From contig JAWNZC010000106.1 in assembly GCA_035771165.1 (NCBI GenBank), positions 930,001 to 994,000 on the forward strand: a stretch of DNA of 64,000 nucleotides, read 5' to 3'. Each line of letters starts with the position of its first letter. Within the stretch, counting starts at the first letter, position 1. Under the pieces are notes generated by a model. That model ran no database searches. It was not told the DNA's origin and was given only the letters and a program-made list of their open reading frames with translations. The DNA is from Paragorgia papillata (taxonomy: Eukaryota > Cnidaria > Anthozoa > Scleralcyonacea > Coralliidae). The translations under genes were made by a program, and so were the position numbers. This document shows, piece by piece, positions 1 through 10,331 of this stretch.

Positions 1-2590
1 CGGCTATTGTTAATTGTGGTAATAATAAATGGTCATCTTTTCTTTGTATTCTTGGTCTTTCTTCTGTTCTTAACAGAAATATAATTTCATACTATCCAGA
101 TTGTGGCGACCATAGGTGTAAGTTATTGTTTAATCATAAAGTTAAACCTCGTTCTCCTCTGAAAGCAGTACGAGTAGTAGATGATATTCATATTCTATTC
201 TGTGTTGATCGTTTGGTAAAGTCTGGTGATAAATTAAAACCTAACCATTTTGTACCTTTACTGTTTTGTCCAACTGGTCAAAAAAGAAAACAGTCTGAAC
301 ATCCAACCTCAAGCAAAGTCCTAAGAAAACCTCATTCCAGTCTGGTAAAAATTATAATAATGTCAAACGAAAAATTTCCAGCTTTTTTCCTCCCACTTCT
401 AATTTACTTAAATCTGATTCTGCAGATATTCCTAGTACTTCCAGTATGCATTCAGAAATTTCATTGCCACAGGTAGATGTTGCTCTACCTAATACTGCTA
501 CAAGTTCTGAATCTACAACTCCAATAAGATCTATTGATGTTAAGACAAGCAGTGGTACCAGTAACCCAGGTATTTCATCACTTCTGAGTGCATAAAATTC
601 TACTAAAGAATTTGATGTTGCATTCTACAGGGAAAAAGTAAAAGGTATGAAAAATTCTGAAATTGAAAATCTTATTAGAAATGTTTGTAAACCTGATAAG
701 TCATATCCTTTTCCTAAAATTAATGGTAGAAGCTTCCGTTATGAATGGCTTGAACAATTTTCATGGCTATGTTATTCACCAAGTGCAAATGGTGCCTACT
801 GTTTGCCATGTGTTCTATTTGGGGATCATTTTTATGCAAGAGCCAGTAAGATTAAAGGTTATGAATAGCTTGAACAATTTTCATGGCTATGTTATTCACC
901 AAGTGCAAATGGTCCCTACTGTTTGCCATGTGTTCTATTTGGGGATCATTTTTATGCAAAAGCCAGTAAGATTAAAAAATTGTTTTCTGAGCCATTAGAT
1001 CGATGGAGCGATGCCATGTACTCTTTCAAACATCATGCTGGGCTAGGAAATAGAATAAAAACTGGCTTACATGACAGTACACTTACACTTTTCACCTCTT
1101 TTCTTGGACGCATGTCTGGTAAAATCCAATCAATTGAAATTATGGTTGATACCAACATGAGAAAGGCAGTTGCTGAAACCGAAAGAAACTTGTTCCTATT
1201 ATAGATACTATTATTACTTGTGGGCGTATTGGAATATCTTTGCGTGGCCATCGTGATGACTCTAAATACCACCCTGATATTGGTCATTATCAGAAGGTGG
1301 TGTTGGCAATTTTATTGAACTTCTGATGAGAGTTAGAGCTGGTGAAATTGAGTTAGGAGAACATCTAGCAACTTGTCCAAAAAATGCGAGTTATATTTCG
1401 AAAACCTCACAAAATGAACTAATTAAATGTTGTGGCCAGGTTGTTTCTGACAAGGTTATTGAAAATGTTAAACAAAGCAGGGTTTTTTCCATTATAGCAG
1501 ATGAAGCTGCAGACTGCTCAAATAAAGAACAAATGTCACTTGTTTTACGTTTTGTTGATAAAACTATGAATATTAGAGAAGATTTTATTGCATGTTTACA
1601 TTCTAAGTGGGGCTTGTCAGGGTCTGCACTGGCTGATCTTGTGTTGAAAGCATTAAGTGACCAGACTTTAAATATTCAAGATTGTCGTGGCCAGGGGTAT
1701 GATGGTGCTGTAGCTGGCCATATTAATGGTCTGTCTGCTCATATTTTACGCCTCAATGAAAAGGCTATCTACACTCACTGCTATAGTCATCGGCTTAATT
1801 TATTGTGGCTTTAGTGATTGCCAGAAATATTTTTGACCTCACTCTTCCTGTAACTCAACTGTTGCAGTCAAAGAGTATTGATGTTATGAATGGCATTGAA
1901 CTCATCAATGCCTTAAAGAATCTAGGGATGACAATTCGGAATGAAATTGATTTGTATCATGAGCAATGGTATCAACAAGCAGTTGCTTTGGCTCGTGAGA
2001 TAGGAATTGAGGAATCGGTCCCTAGGACAGTAGGTAGACAAACTACTCGAGACAATCATCCTGCAGATACGCCTTCTGATTACTATAAAAGAGCTATCAC
2101 TATCCCAGTTATGGACCATATGAATTCAGCTTTAGAAACTAGGTTTGATGTTCATAGTATCAACATATATAATGGCCTAAGTATTGTCCCAACAAAAATG
2201 ATAAATTTAGCAAGTAGGCAAATTAATTGGAAGGAAATGTTTATGCTGTTTGCCAACTTTTATCTTGATGATTTCCCAAATCCTTTAGCTCTAGATGCTG
2301 CATTAGAATTATGGTTTAAGTATTGGGAGATCTATCAAGGTCCTCGTCCCGACAATGTTTCTGCAACTCTGAAAGCTGTGAACTTTGAAGCTTTTGAGAA
2401 TATTAAGATAGCACTTCGCATTCTAGAAACTCTGCCAATAACCTCATGTGAATGTGAGCGCTCATTTTCAGCTTTAAGGAGATTGAAACATTACAGCAGG
2501 AGTACCATGGTTGAGGAACGCTTAAATGGGCTAGCTTTAATGTTTATTCATAAAGAAATTAATATTGATATTGAAAAGGTAATTGATTAG
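1..2590 (+). pseudogene. hAT-type transposase with N-terminal OTU-like domain, broken
   Basis: The reading frame from base 1 carries the C-terminal half of an OTU cysteine-protease-like domain, including the motif KPNHFVPLLF with its likely catalytic His near base 250; the catalytic Cys half lies outside the window. After one frame change near 343 and a TAA near 592 the same gene continues into a zf-TTF/ZMYM1-like hAT transposase: a Cys-containing entry segment (YCLPCVLFG), an RNase H-fold core (SIIADEAADCSN, THCYSHRLNLL) and the C-terminal dimerisation block (SCECERSFSALRRLKHY). Further frame changes lie near 1190, 1298 and 1805, and the core looks internally shortened. OTU domains are deubiquitinase-type folds; hAT proteins cut and paste DNA in the nucleus. 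The copy is dead. The family call is firm; joining the OTU part to the same gene is inferred from continuous homology-like sequence without an intervening boundary. Confidence 0.8.
741..980 (+). repeat. 120-base in-frame tandem duplication inside the hAT gene
   Basis: Bases 741-860 and 861-980 are near-identical copies covering the Cys-containing entry exon. The length is exactly 40 codons, so the frame is kept. The second copy carries TGG to TAG near its start, which stops translation. Confidence 0.9.
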
Positions 2591-2849
2591 TTTGCAGTTA
2601 GTAACAGAAGATTGAACTTCAATTAATTCTCTTTTGACAATTCTATTTTCATAATTTGGATGCTAGTCTTCTGGACTGATTTTCCTAGGTTCTCACATGT
2701 GATTGTCTGTATATTAAAGGACTGGGTGGCTAATCATCCTTACTTGCAGCCAGTGGCTGAATTGCGAAAGATGCAGATCAACGTGGCCGTGTCGAGGCAT
2801 ATAAAATGGCTCCAAGCAGCTGCCAACAACACAGTTCAGACCACAGATC

Positions 2850-3075
2850 ACAGCTAAGATGTTAGGTGTTGATTTTATGGAGGGAGACCAGAGAACCCGG
2901 CGAAAAACCCTTGAAGCACAGGAGAGATCAACTACAACTTTACTCACACAAGTGGAAATCCAACAACGGGGTCATTCCCAAGCGGTCACCCATCCAAGTA
3001 CTAACCCCATCTAACCGGGCTTAACTTTTTGGTGAGAGGCAGTGCGCTAACAGCACACGCCACCTGTGCTCCCCA
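2850..3075 (-). repeat. Composite SINE with tRNA-like and 5S rRNA-like parts
   Basis: Read on the minus strand, the segment opens with a tRNA-like stretch (GTTAGCGCACTGCCTCTCACC) and runs into a block that resembles the 3' half of 5S rRNA, including GGTTAGTACTTGGATGGGTG followed by ACCGCTTGGGAA at about 2962-3000. This is the region of the 5S internal control elements. A unique 3' body follows towards 2850. Pol III promoters of both kinds in one short element fit a 5S/tRNA-derived SINE. A plain 5S pseudogene is less likely because the 5' half of 5S is replaced. Confidence 0.6.
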
Positions 3076-3581
3076 TTTTGATATTTGGATTTTGTTTCTT
3101 TTTAAATTACCTTAAAAATCTGCTTTCAGAGAAGTAACAATATAAATATAACAATTACATGTAGTTCTTGCAAGATTTCTTGCAGTTTCTTCATTTAATA
3201 CCTTACTTTAATTGCTTGGTTGTAGTAGTTACATTTTCAGCATTTCTTACAGTAAAAACTTCTGGTATGGACACAACTACACGTATACAGTAGTACAGTA
3301 AGTTATTTGGTTAGCTGTGATGGCCGTTTTCAGCTAAGATATTCCTTCTTTAATTTGTACTATCAACCATGTTATCCTATCTATAATACACAGTGCTGTA
3401 TTTATAAAACCTTCATTTAAAAATTTGTCAAAATAAATCTTAAATAACATTGTACACGCCTAGTACATACCATGATTAAATATCTACAATTATAAAACCT
3501 GCATTCATCTAACATTATTTTAATTTTACTAAGTATGAAAAATGTACATGTTTTTCTGGGCTTAGATTAGTTTTGGGTTTT
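3076..3581. other. AT-rich spacer, nothing recognised
   Basis: No open frame of note, no RNA-like or inverted structure seen. Confidence 0.5.
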
Positions 3582-4137
3582 AGGATGACTGGGATGATGT
3601 AGAGCTTTGAGCTTCTCTATGTCCAGGAAATGTTCCATTATGGTCATCAATAAAAGCTTCTTCCAATCAGACATTGTCTGTTTGGGTTGAGGTGTAAAAG
3701 ACGAGTATCTGGTGCCTGAAAACCAGACAGCTCATAGTTACATGATTAGTTGGGGATATGGGTAGTGGTGTATTGAATGAGGGTTAGGATGACTGGGATG
3801 ATGTAGAGATTTGAGCTTCTCTATGTCCATGAAATGTTCCATTATGGTCATCAATAAAAGCTTCTCCCAATCAGACATTGTCTGTTTGGGTTGAGGTGTA
3901 AAAGGCGAGTATCTGGTGCCTGAAAACCAGACAGCTCATAGTTACATGATTAGTTGGGGATATGGGTAGTGGTGTATTGAATGAGGGTTAGGATGACTGG
4001 GATGATGTAGAGATTTGAGCTTCTCTATGTCCATGAAATGTTCCATTATGGTCATCAATAAAAGCTTCTCCCAATCAGACATTGTCTGTTTGGGTTGAGG
4101 TGTAAAAGGCGAGTATCTGGCGCCTGAAAACCAGACG
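3582..4137. repeat. 204-base tandem repeat, about 2.7 copies
   Basis: Copies start at 3582, 3786 and 3990, each beginning AGGATGACTGGGATGATGTA. The third is cut off near 4137 just after the AAAACCAGAC motif. Copies 2 and 3 are almost identical, copy 1 slightly diverged. No coding potential is evident. Confidence 0.9.
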
Positions 4138-4849
4138 ACTCTAGGAGAAGGAAAACTCTGATTTCAAACCCTTGGACCTTCACTTGTGTGTTTGTCCGGC
4201 TGTCCATGTCGGATTCACTGACTGCAACAACATGTTACTTGTGTTTGACGTGTTTCCTAGGCATGCTGATGAGCTCTGACATAGAGCGAAACAGCCAATT
4301 TTTTATACCACAATACAATGAGACCAATAATTATACATATATCTACTGTTTATCCGATTTTCTCCCCTCGTTTATGGAGAAAATTACACACTAAACAACA
4401 GGCTATGACAAGGTCCTTGAGACATTGCATAGTTAATTTTTTAAAGCATGGGTGTTCGCGCCTGTCTCGTTCAGCTAACTAATATTTTAGTTACCTTTGT
4501 AAATATATAGTGCTATAATTTTCTCAAAGTTTAAAAAAACCCATCCAATTTGGACAAAATCTTTTGTGAAAATGATAAAATGTGCCATTAAAAATATGCT
4601 TTAAAACTTAACAAAGTTGGCTCAAATATGCTGTCAGATCGCGGGAAATGCCATTTTAGAGACCCAAATTTCAAAAAATTTCCGGGGGGCATGCACCCGG
4701 ACCCCCTAGGTCTGTGGACCACATCTCTGACTGACATTTCCAAAATCCGTCCCTGAGGCTTATATCGAGCGGATATTCGAACAGTCAAGGGATATGTTAT
4801 ACGAAGAGACTAAGCAGTTTTAGATATGTTAATCATTTAAGTCTGTTTC
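4138..4849. other. Spacer with a decayed CAGGGG-type MITE end
   Basis: Mostly AT-rich and featureless. At about 4665-4757 there is a stretch (TTTCCGGGGGGCATGCACCC, then AAAATCCGTCCCTGAGG) that resembles the right half of the MITE at 52648-52909, so a degraded relative lies here. Confidence 0.4.
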
Positions 4850-6660
4850 GAACAGAAACAGTGCTTATACAAACTTTTGAAAAGTTGTGATTGAGGAAAC
4901 GTACTGCCCATGGGGACTAAGAAGTTTATCTGCGAACATTGCAAATAATCGTTTACACGTAGAGACGCCCAACGCTAAAGACTTTCTCCAGTTTCTCGCT
5001 TCAACTTGCCCGCGTATTCATGCTCCTTCATGCCCTTTATTATCCTCCCAGGACTCCCAATTATCGCCCCGGGCGCCAGGCGTCACACTGATTATTTAAT
5101 GAGTCGGATTATATGATGTACTGTATGCCCATATGCCCGTGTTACTGATAGATCACTAAATAATCAAGAGTTTCTTGTGTGAAGACATATTTCTCAATAA
5201 AATATTTTAAATTCTGTACCTGATATATGTACGCGTGTCTGTGTTTGATATGTATAAGTTTAAACCAAAGCCTAAATAAATATTTTAAACTGGATTCCTT
5301 GAATTCTGTCTTATGCAAAATACACGTGTGCTTTTTGTTCTCTAATCCCCCTAATGATCCAAGCAATTGTTCATTAGTCAGACGAATTCAGGCGTGTCAT
5401 AATTTATTCGAAATGCTTCGTTGCTATGCGCATGCGTTTTCTGTGTCACAAACTTCCCAACGCTTGTATCGTACGTTTTCCTCCTGGTTCCCCAACTGAT
5501 TCTACAAACTAGACCTTAGGCTACATGATTCGCGACCATTCAAAGCCACGCTTCATGAACACCGTACGATTCTTATACTTATAAACACCACAAAAGCGAA
5601 CCAAACACCTCGTATAATATTCATATATAAGCTTTACGTTGCTATGTGCCAGTGAAAATACGTTTGAAACCCCTCAGCTCACGGCTTTTCGATTTGATTC
5701 GTACCTTAACACCTTTCTACGGTTTCTCACCTAGACTTGCCCAACCACAAAAGCGAACCAAATACCTCACATATAATATTCATTAATGATTCAAGCCATT
5801 CTTTAAAAGCAAAGGCCGAACAACCAAGCGAATGAATACTAATGGCACACACACAAGTTTTGTGGGAGAAGGGGTTTGGGGTGAAGTACTCCGATTGTCT
5901 AAAATTGTGGTCAAACATCATCCCAATGACTCATTGTTACATGGCCTTAGATTGTTGTCCTGGGGTATATAATCCCCATTAGGACTCTGCTAATGCCCTA
6001 GGGGTAATAATCCCCAAGTTGGACATATCCTGCCAAAGGGGTAGCGACCCCCTAAGACATCAACCTGAACCAAGGGGTCATAATCCCCTGACAGTTCTTA
6101 CGATTCGACTGATCATTATATTTACATTCAATAACCTGAGTCTATAGGCTTGAAGGTGACCATTGGGAGCACTTCATCATTCATTTTGGCGCGTTTTGAG
6201 CTTATATGTGGCTCTTGCGCGAATTGTAATTGGTTACTTTTCCCGCCGAAGAGAGAAGTAACGTTCTAATTGGTTAGCAAGTGCCGTATCATATGTTTTT
6301 CACGTGCACTAGCGAGCTGGAAGAAAACGACCTTTAGAACTATCTGGCATATATATCGGTTGTTGATAGGTGGGAGTAACACCTTGGCCAACCTTCCTGT
6401 TCAAGGTTTTGGCACAGCTTGTAGTGAACGTTGTATCATTAACTTTAATTTATATATTAGCACATATAAATGGCTTATGTGAGCTTTACGTTGCTATGTG
6501 CCAGTGAAAATACGTTTGAAACCCCTCAGCTCGCGGCTTTTCGATTTGATTCGTACCTTAAGACACTCCTACGGCTTCTCGCCTAGACTTGCCCACGCAT
6601 TAATACCTCTTCATGCCCCTTATTATCCTCCCACAACTCATGATCACCCCCTAAAATAAA
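4850..6660. repeat. Fragments of Polinton-like element termini
   Basis: Blocks of this region recur in the second Polinton-like element. Bases 5009-5070 and 6590-6650 both match 48808-48870 (TTGCCCACGCATTAATACC region). Bases 5250-5320 match the 3' flank of a gene at 48670-48745, including CCTAAATAAATATTTTAAAC with a polyadenylation signal. Bases 5630-5740 and 6480-6585 are two direct copies of one terminal segment (GCTATGTGCCAGTGAAAATA). These are overlapping, rearranged ends rather than a single intact element. No gene was found in the stretch. Confidence 0.6.
5962..6088. repeat. Four short GGGG...CCCC palindromes at regular spacing
   Basis: GGGGTATATAATCCCC (5962), GGGGTAATAATCCCC (6001), GGGGTAGCGACCCC (6038) and GGGGTCATAATCCCC (6074) start 36-39 bases apart. 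The intervening bases are not alike. Confidence 0.8.
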
Positions 6661-6731
6661 TTAGATATTCTACTTATATGCAAATCCGGTTATGTAAAAG
6701 TCATTAGTACCTTTAATGAGTTTTCCCTTTT

Positions 6732-6998
6732 GTGTTCTACACCTGCGAGAATCTTATTTTTTATACCGATGATCAACATCGTCTCAAGACCAACGTTTTA
6801 CCTGGAGAAAACGTTGTTTTGAGGTCTTATTTTATGAAACAACCTTATCAGCAGTCGCCTGTCTTGAACGCTATGTATACCTCCGATAAAAAAATGGAAC
6901 GTATTGCTCAACAACTATTAGCCTTATATAAGACAAAACCCAACATTTATACAAGAAAATCATTTATTACTTTCTCTCCAGTAAGAAAGATATCCTAG
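6732..6998 (+). pseudogene. Fragment: packaging ATPase C-terminus running into accessory protein N-terminus
   Basis: The frame contains YTDDQHRLKTNVLPGE, equivalent to the C-terminal end of the A32-like packaging ATPase of Polinton-type elements (compare the end of the gene at 23600-24418). It is followed by YQQSPVLNAMYTSDKKMERI, the N-terminal block of the accessory gene at 45437-45910. Two gene pieces therefore lie in one frame, joined by overlap or deletion. It ends where it meets the opposing gene at 6960. It is a relic of a third Polinton-like copy. Confidence 0.55.
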
Positions 6999-7442
6999 AA
7001 TACATTTCATTTCTGGATTCTCCGCATTATTATATAATTGCCACAGTGCATACAATATCGACTCTGACGCGTTTTCTAATTGTCTTAAACATTCAAGAGC
7101 GTCTTTATGACACCTGATCTTTAGCACTCTTGTCGCTTCAATAAACTCGTCCCACATTAATCGTTTATCGTTTACAAATGCAATGGCATCTTTACAGTAC
7201 AACTCCCATCTTTCTTCCTCTGTCATCATGAGGCAATCATGCTGGCGTTGACTGGGGTGATCAATCTTACAACCACAACATTTTTCCTCGCATAATTTCT
7301 CGATTTCAGTGGCGATGGCGTCTGTGTATATGGTCTCTATTAATGGAAACAGCTTTTGGTATTCAACAACGGACACTTCATCGACATGTACTTGATTTCC
7401 CCAGGCTTCACATTTACGGTTTCTAGATCGTCGAGTATTCAT
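6960..7442 (-). CDS. Cys-rich 160-residue protein of Polinton-like element, function unknown
   Basis: An uninterrupted frame from ATG at 7442. A Cys/His cluster (CCGCKIDHPSQRQHDC) around residues 54-70 could bind zinc; a W..Y pattern follows. Similar Cys-cluster proteins are, from memory, recurrent in cnidarian Polinton/adintovirus-like elements, but no function is known to me. The N-terminus is basic (NTRRSRNRK). It lies between the element fragment at 6732 and the terminal segment ending 7686, so it is best read as the last surviving gene of that relic. It shows no internal stop or shift, unlike its neighbours. A distant resemblance to the protein at 16777-17253 (CYG...HCC, W..Y) is possible but weak. 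Confidence 0.55.
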   Translation of the reverse strand: MNTRRSRNRKCEAWGNQVHVDEVSVVEYQKLFPLIETIYTDAIATEIEKLCEEKCCGCKIDHPSQRQHDCLMMTEEERWELYCKDAIAFVNDKRLMWDEFIEATRVLKIRCHKDALECLRQLENASESILYALWQLYNNAENPEMKCILGYLSYWRESNK

Positions 7443-7686
7443 GTCTCAGTTCTAAACGGCTTTCAACAAACGTTCCAATCTTTCCCTAAAGTCTCGAACA
7501 AGTATAGATCCGTCCAACGAAGTTAGCCGACCAGACCAGGTGTAATCCTAACATCGTAATGCCCGAGCTTATATAACTTCATGCGCACTAACTATATCCC
7601 AGTCTTGTCACAGGCGTGAGTCATGCCAAATATTAATGAGGCGGCATCCCTTTGGACGGTATATGGGGGGGGGGGGGGCATCTACT
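7443..7686. repeat. Polinton-like terminal segment ending in a 14-G run
   Basis: Bases 7605-7686 (AATGAGGCGGCATCCCTTTG, 14 G at 7665-7678, CATCTACT) match 52370-52479. Read inward the end is AGTAGATG followed by the C run, beginning with AG as Polinton termini do. The Helentron frame begins directly after it, so this is an insertion or deletion junction. Confidence 0.6.
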
Positions 7687-8495
7687 GCTATGCATAAAAG
7701 GGCTAAACAGGCTTATAATGGTAAAAATTCTGATGAGTCATGTCTATCTGAAAATAATAGAAAAACATCTCAACAAACCAAGACTTTAAAAGAAAAAATC
7801 AATGAACTTCATGACACTGTGTCACAAGGGCCACTTTATATTTGTACATGTTGTGATCAGTTGTGGTACAAACATAGTGTTTGTCATGCAGACAAATTCC
7901 GGCTATCATTTCCTAACTCAGTCAAATACCTGCAAAACACAGTAAGTGTTAACAATGTTGAATGGCTTTGCTATTCGTGTATGAAACACTTAAAAAGAGA
8001 AAAAGTTCCACCATATTCTGTTGCAAATGGAATGAAATTTCCATCAAAACCAATCTTTTTTTACTTAAATGAACTAGAGTGCAGGCTTATTACTCCAAGG
8101 TTAGCATTTCAAAAAATATGCAAGCCCCCAGGCAATTAAACATAAATGGTAATGTACTTAATGTACCAGCAGATGTCACTAATACAGTTAATGTATTACC
8201 AAGGTTACACCAACGAACTGCCACCATAAAAGTTCAGTTGAAACGTCGGTTGCAGTATAAAAGTTCTGCACTGGCTCTAAATGTAAGACCACATAAAGTT
8301 TTCCAAGCAGCTAGCTGGTTAGCAAACACAAGTACACTTTACCAAGAGGAGGGAATAACTCTTGACCCAAATTTGGGGATAAACTTTGATGATGGTAGTG
8401 ATGATGACATAGATCAATCTGAAAAGGAGCAGGGGGAAAACAGCAACACTCAAAATAGTTGTGAAAATAGAATAACTGACAATAGACCTTTTTAA
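7687..8495 (+). pseudogene. Helentron N-terminal part (DUF6570-like)
   Basis: The frame gives a Cys-rich segment, YICTCCDQLWYKHSV and WLCYSCMKHLKREKVPPY, then the run NVPADVTNTVNVLPRL and IKVQLKRRLQYKSSALAL, which is the typical DUF6570 block at the start of animal Helentron polyproteins. A one-base frame change lies near 8125. The protein would continue after the ISL2EU insertion at 12651. The first residues from 7636 belong to the Polinton-like terminus and its G run, not to this gene, so the original start is lost. Confidence 0.8.
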
Positions 8496-8521
8496 TAAGT
8501 CTGGCGTCAGCAGCCTTATGA

Positions 8522-8645
8522 CGTAGTTTGCGGATAAAGGGAAATCCCGGCGGCCATCTTGTTTGTTATTGTTTTAAAGGTCAAGAAAGAAAGCTCCGAA
8601 AATGGTACGTTTTACCAAACTCTCTTTAGTTAAAGATGAAAATTA
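8522..8645. repeat. ISL2EU left terminal inverted repeat
   Basis: Begins ACGTAGTTTGCGGATAAAGG and matches the reverse complement of 12520-12646 over about 120 bases with few differences. Transposase translation begins just inside it. Confidence 0.85.
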
Positions 8646-8669
8646 CATGTTTATCATATAAACAAACCG

Positions 8670-9884
8670 ATGCCGACCACTAGAAAGTCAAACAGTTTGA
8701 TGGTCAAAAGAAAAAGCCAAGGCGCGATCAGTGAAGCTACCGCAAACAGTAAAACACCTCTGGAAGCAATCGCTCACAATATAATCTGCAATGAAAACCA
8801 CGAGCCACCTGTTTCTTCAAAAAATAACTGTAATCAGAACCCAATAACATGTAGTCAGTGTAGTGCTAATAACATTGCCTTGGAAAATCTCGGAGATAAC
8901 TATAAAAATCTCGAAGATAAATATAATAAATTGCTTGAGAAATACGATCAACTACAAATAACACATTTACAGCTTGAAAAACTAGAGGATAATACCTTTT
9001 CTGTTGACTCCATTTTATACAGGATTTCCGAACAAACAAGTATTTGAAGATATTTTGAGTATTTAAATCCAGGAGAAAATGGCGAAAATATAATTTATAT
9101 TCGTAATGAAAGCAAGCCTGTTGACAATGAGAACGTTCAGAGAACAGGTAGACCAAGAAATGAGTTTTTCTTATTTTTGTGTAGGTTAAGGGTGGGATTG
9201 TTTGAAACCGACCTAGCACAGCGGTTTAGTATATCTGTACATTCCGTAAGCAATATTTTTCTGTCCTGGGCAAATTTTGTTTATTTAAGGCTTGGCTCAC
9301 TAAACATTTGGCCAACCAGAGAAGTGATTGATCAGACAATGCCTATTTCATTTCGTGAGAAGTATCCAACAACAAGGGTAATCATTGATGCTACTGAAAT
9401 TAAGGTTGAGATGCCATCTTCCCTAATGCTTCAATCTCAGACCTATTCTAATTACAAATCAACAAACGCATTAAAAGGCTTAGTAGGAATTTCTCCTGCA
9501 GGAAATATTACATTTTTGTCACAGTTGTATACAGGCAGTATTTCTGATAGTGAACTCACAGAGCAGTGTGGGATTTTAAACTTACCCTTTGCACGAAATG
9601 ATAGTATCATGGCAGACAAGGGATTTTGATATTCAGCACTTGCTGGATCCTATTAATGTTCAGTTCCACCCTTTTTAAAAATGAACAACCAAATGTGTTC
9701 TGTAGAAGTTTCAAGAACCCAACAAATTGCATCTGAAAGGATGCGTGTAGAAAGAGCAATAAATAAAATTAGGAATTTCCATATATTTGATAGAGTTATA
9801 CCTCTGACCTTAGGAGGGACAATAAACCAAATATGGACAGTATGTGGGTTACTTACTCTTTTCCAAAAACCAATTATCTCATAA
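8670..9884 (+). pseudogene. ISL2EU transposase (HTH + DDE_Tnp_4), broken
   Basis: The first piece (ATG 8670 to 9047) is a basic N-terminus with a CSQC pair and a coiled-coil-like stretch. After a frame change the next piece holds a helix-turn-helix (DLAQRFSISVHSVSNIFLSW). A DDE core follows: VIIDATEIKVE (first Asp), GSISDSELTEQCGIL (second Asp) and, after another shift near 9630, ERMRVERAINKIRNF (the Glu). All three acidic residues are still readable. The enzyme would cut the element's ends in the nucleus. Stops and shifts near 9047 and 9630 make this copy inactive. Confidence 0.8.
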
Positions 9885-10331
9885 ATTTTATTTATGTTGT
9901 AATAATTAGATTAAGAAACTGTATCTATATTGTTGAAAATATGTATTAATATAGATATATTAGTTTTTATTTAATAATATTCTATTTACATTATTTGTAC
10001 AAATATAATTATTTATAATTAATTCGCATTACATATAATATTCTATTTACAGTGTTTGTGCAAATATAATAATTAATTCAAAATGTTATTGCTGTAAAAA
10101 TTCAAATTATGTAAATATATTATTTAATTTCAACTACACATGTTATATTATTAATATTGTAGAAAGTGAAATCATTTAATTTGGAAAAGAAAATGTTATT
10201 TACTTAACATATGTATCAAATAAGGTTGACTTACAATAATATTATGGGTAACATGTGCTCATGGTAAAAGGTTGTAAGCTGGCTTGCCATTTGAACCCAG
10301 AATTCCCTCTTGAAATCAATCCGTTGAATAA
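9885..10331. other. AT-rich spacer between converging ISL2EU genes
   Basis: Very AT-rich; the short stretch ATAATATTCTATTTACA occurs twice (near 9975 and 10037). It probably holds the 3' untranslated regions of both genes. Nothing else seen. Confidence 0.4.

Noticed and set aside
1033..1287. Minus-strand ORF opposite the hAT gene
   Set aside because: Antisense shadow of the transposase with no motif of its own.
2960..3045. Functional 5S rRNA gene
   Set aside because: Only the 3' half is 5S-like; the 5' half is replaced by tRNA-like sequence.
5962..6088. CRISPR-like array of short repeats with unlike spacers
   Set aside because: Repeats of 14-16 bases with 20-24 base gaps, only four units, eukaryotic transposon context and no cas genes.
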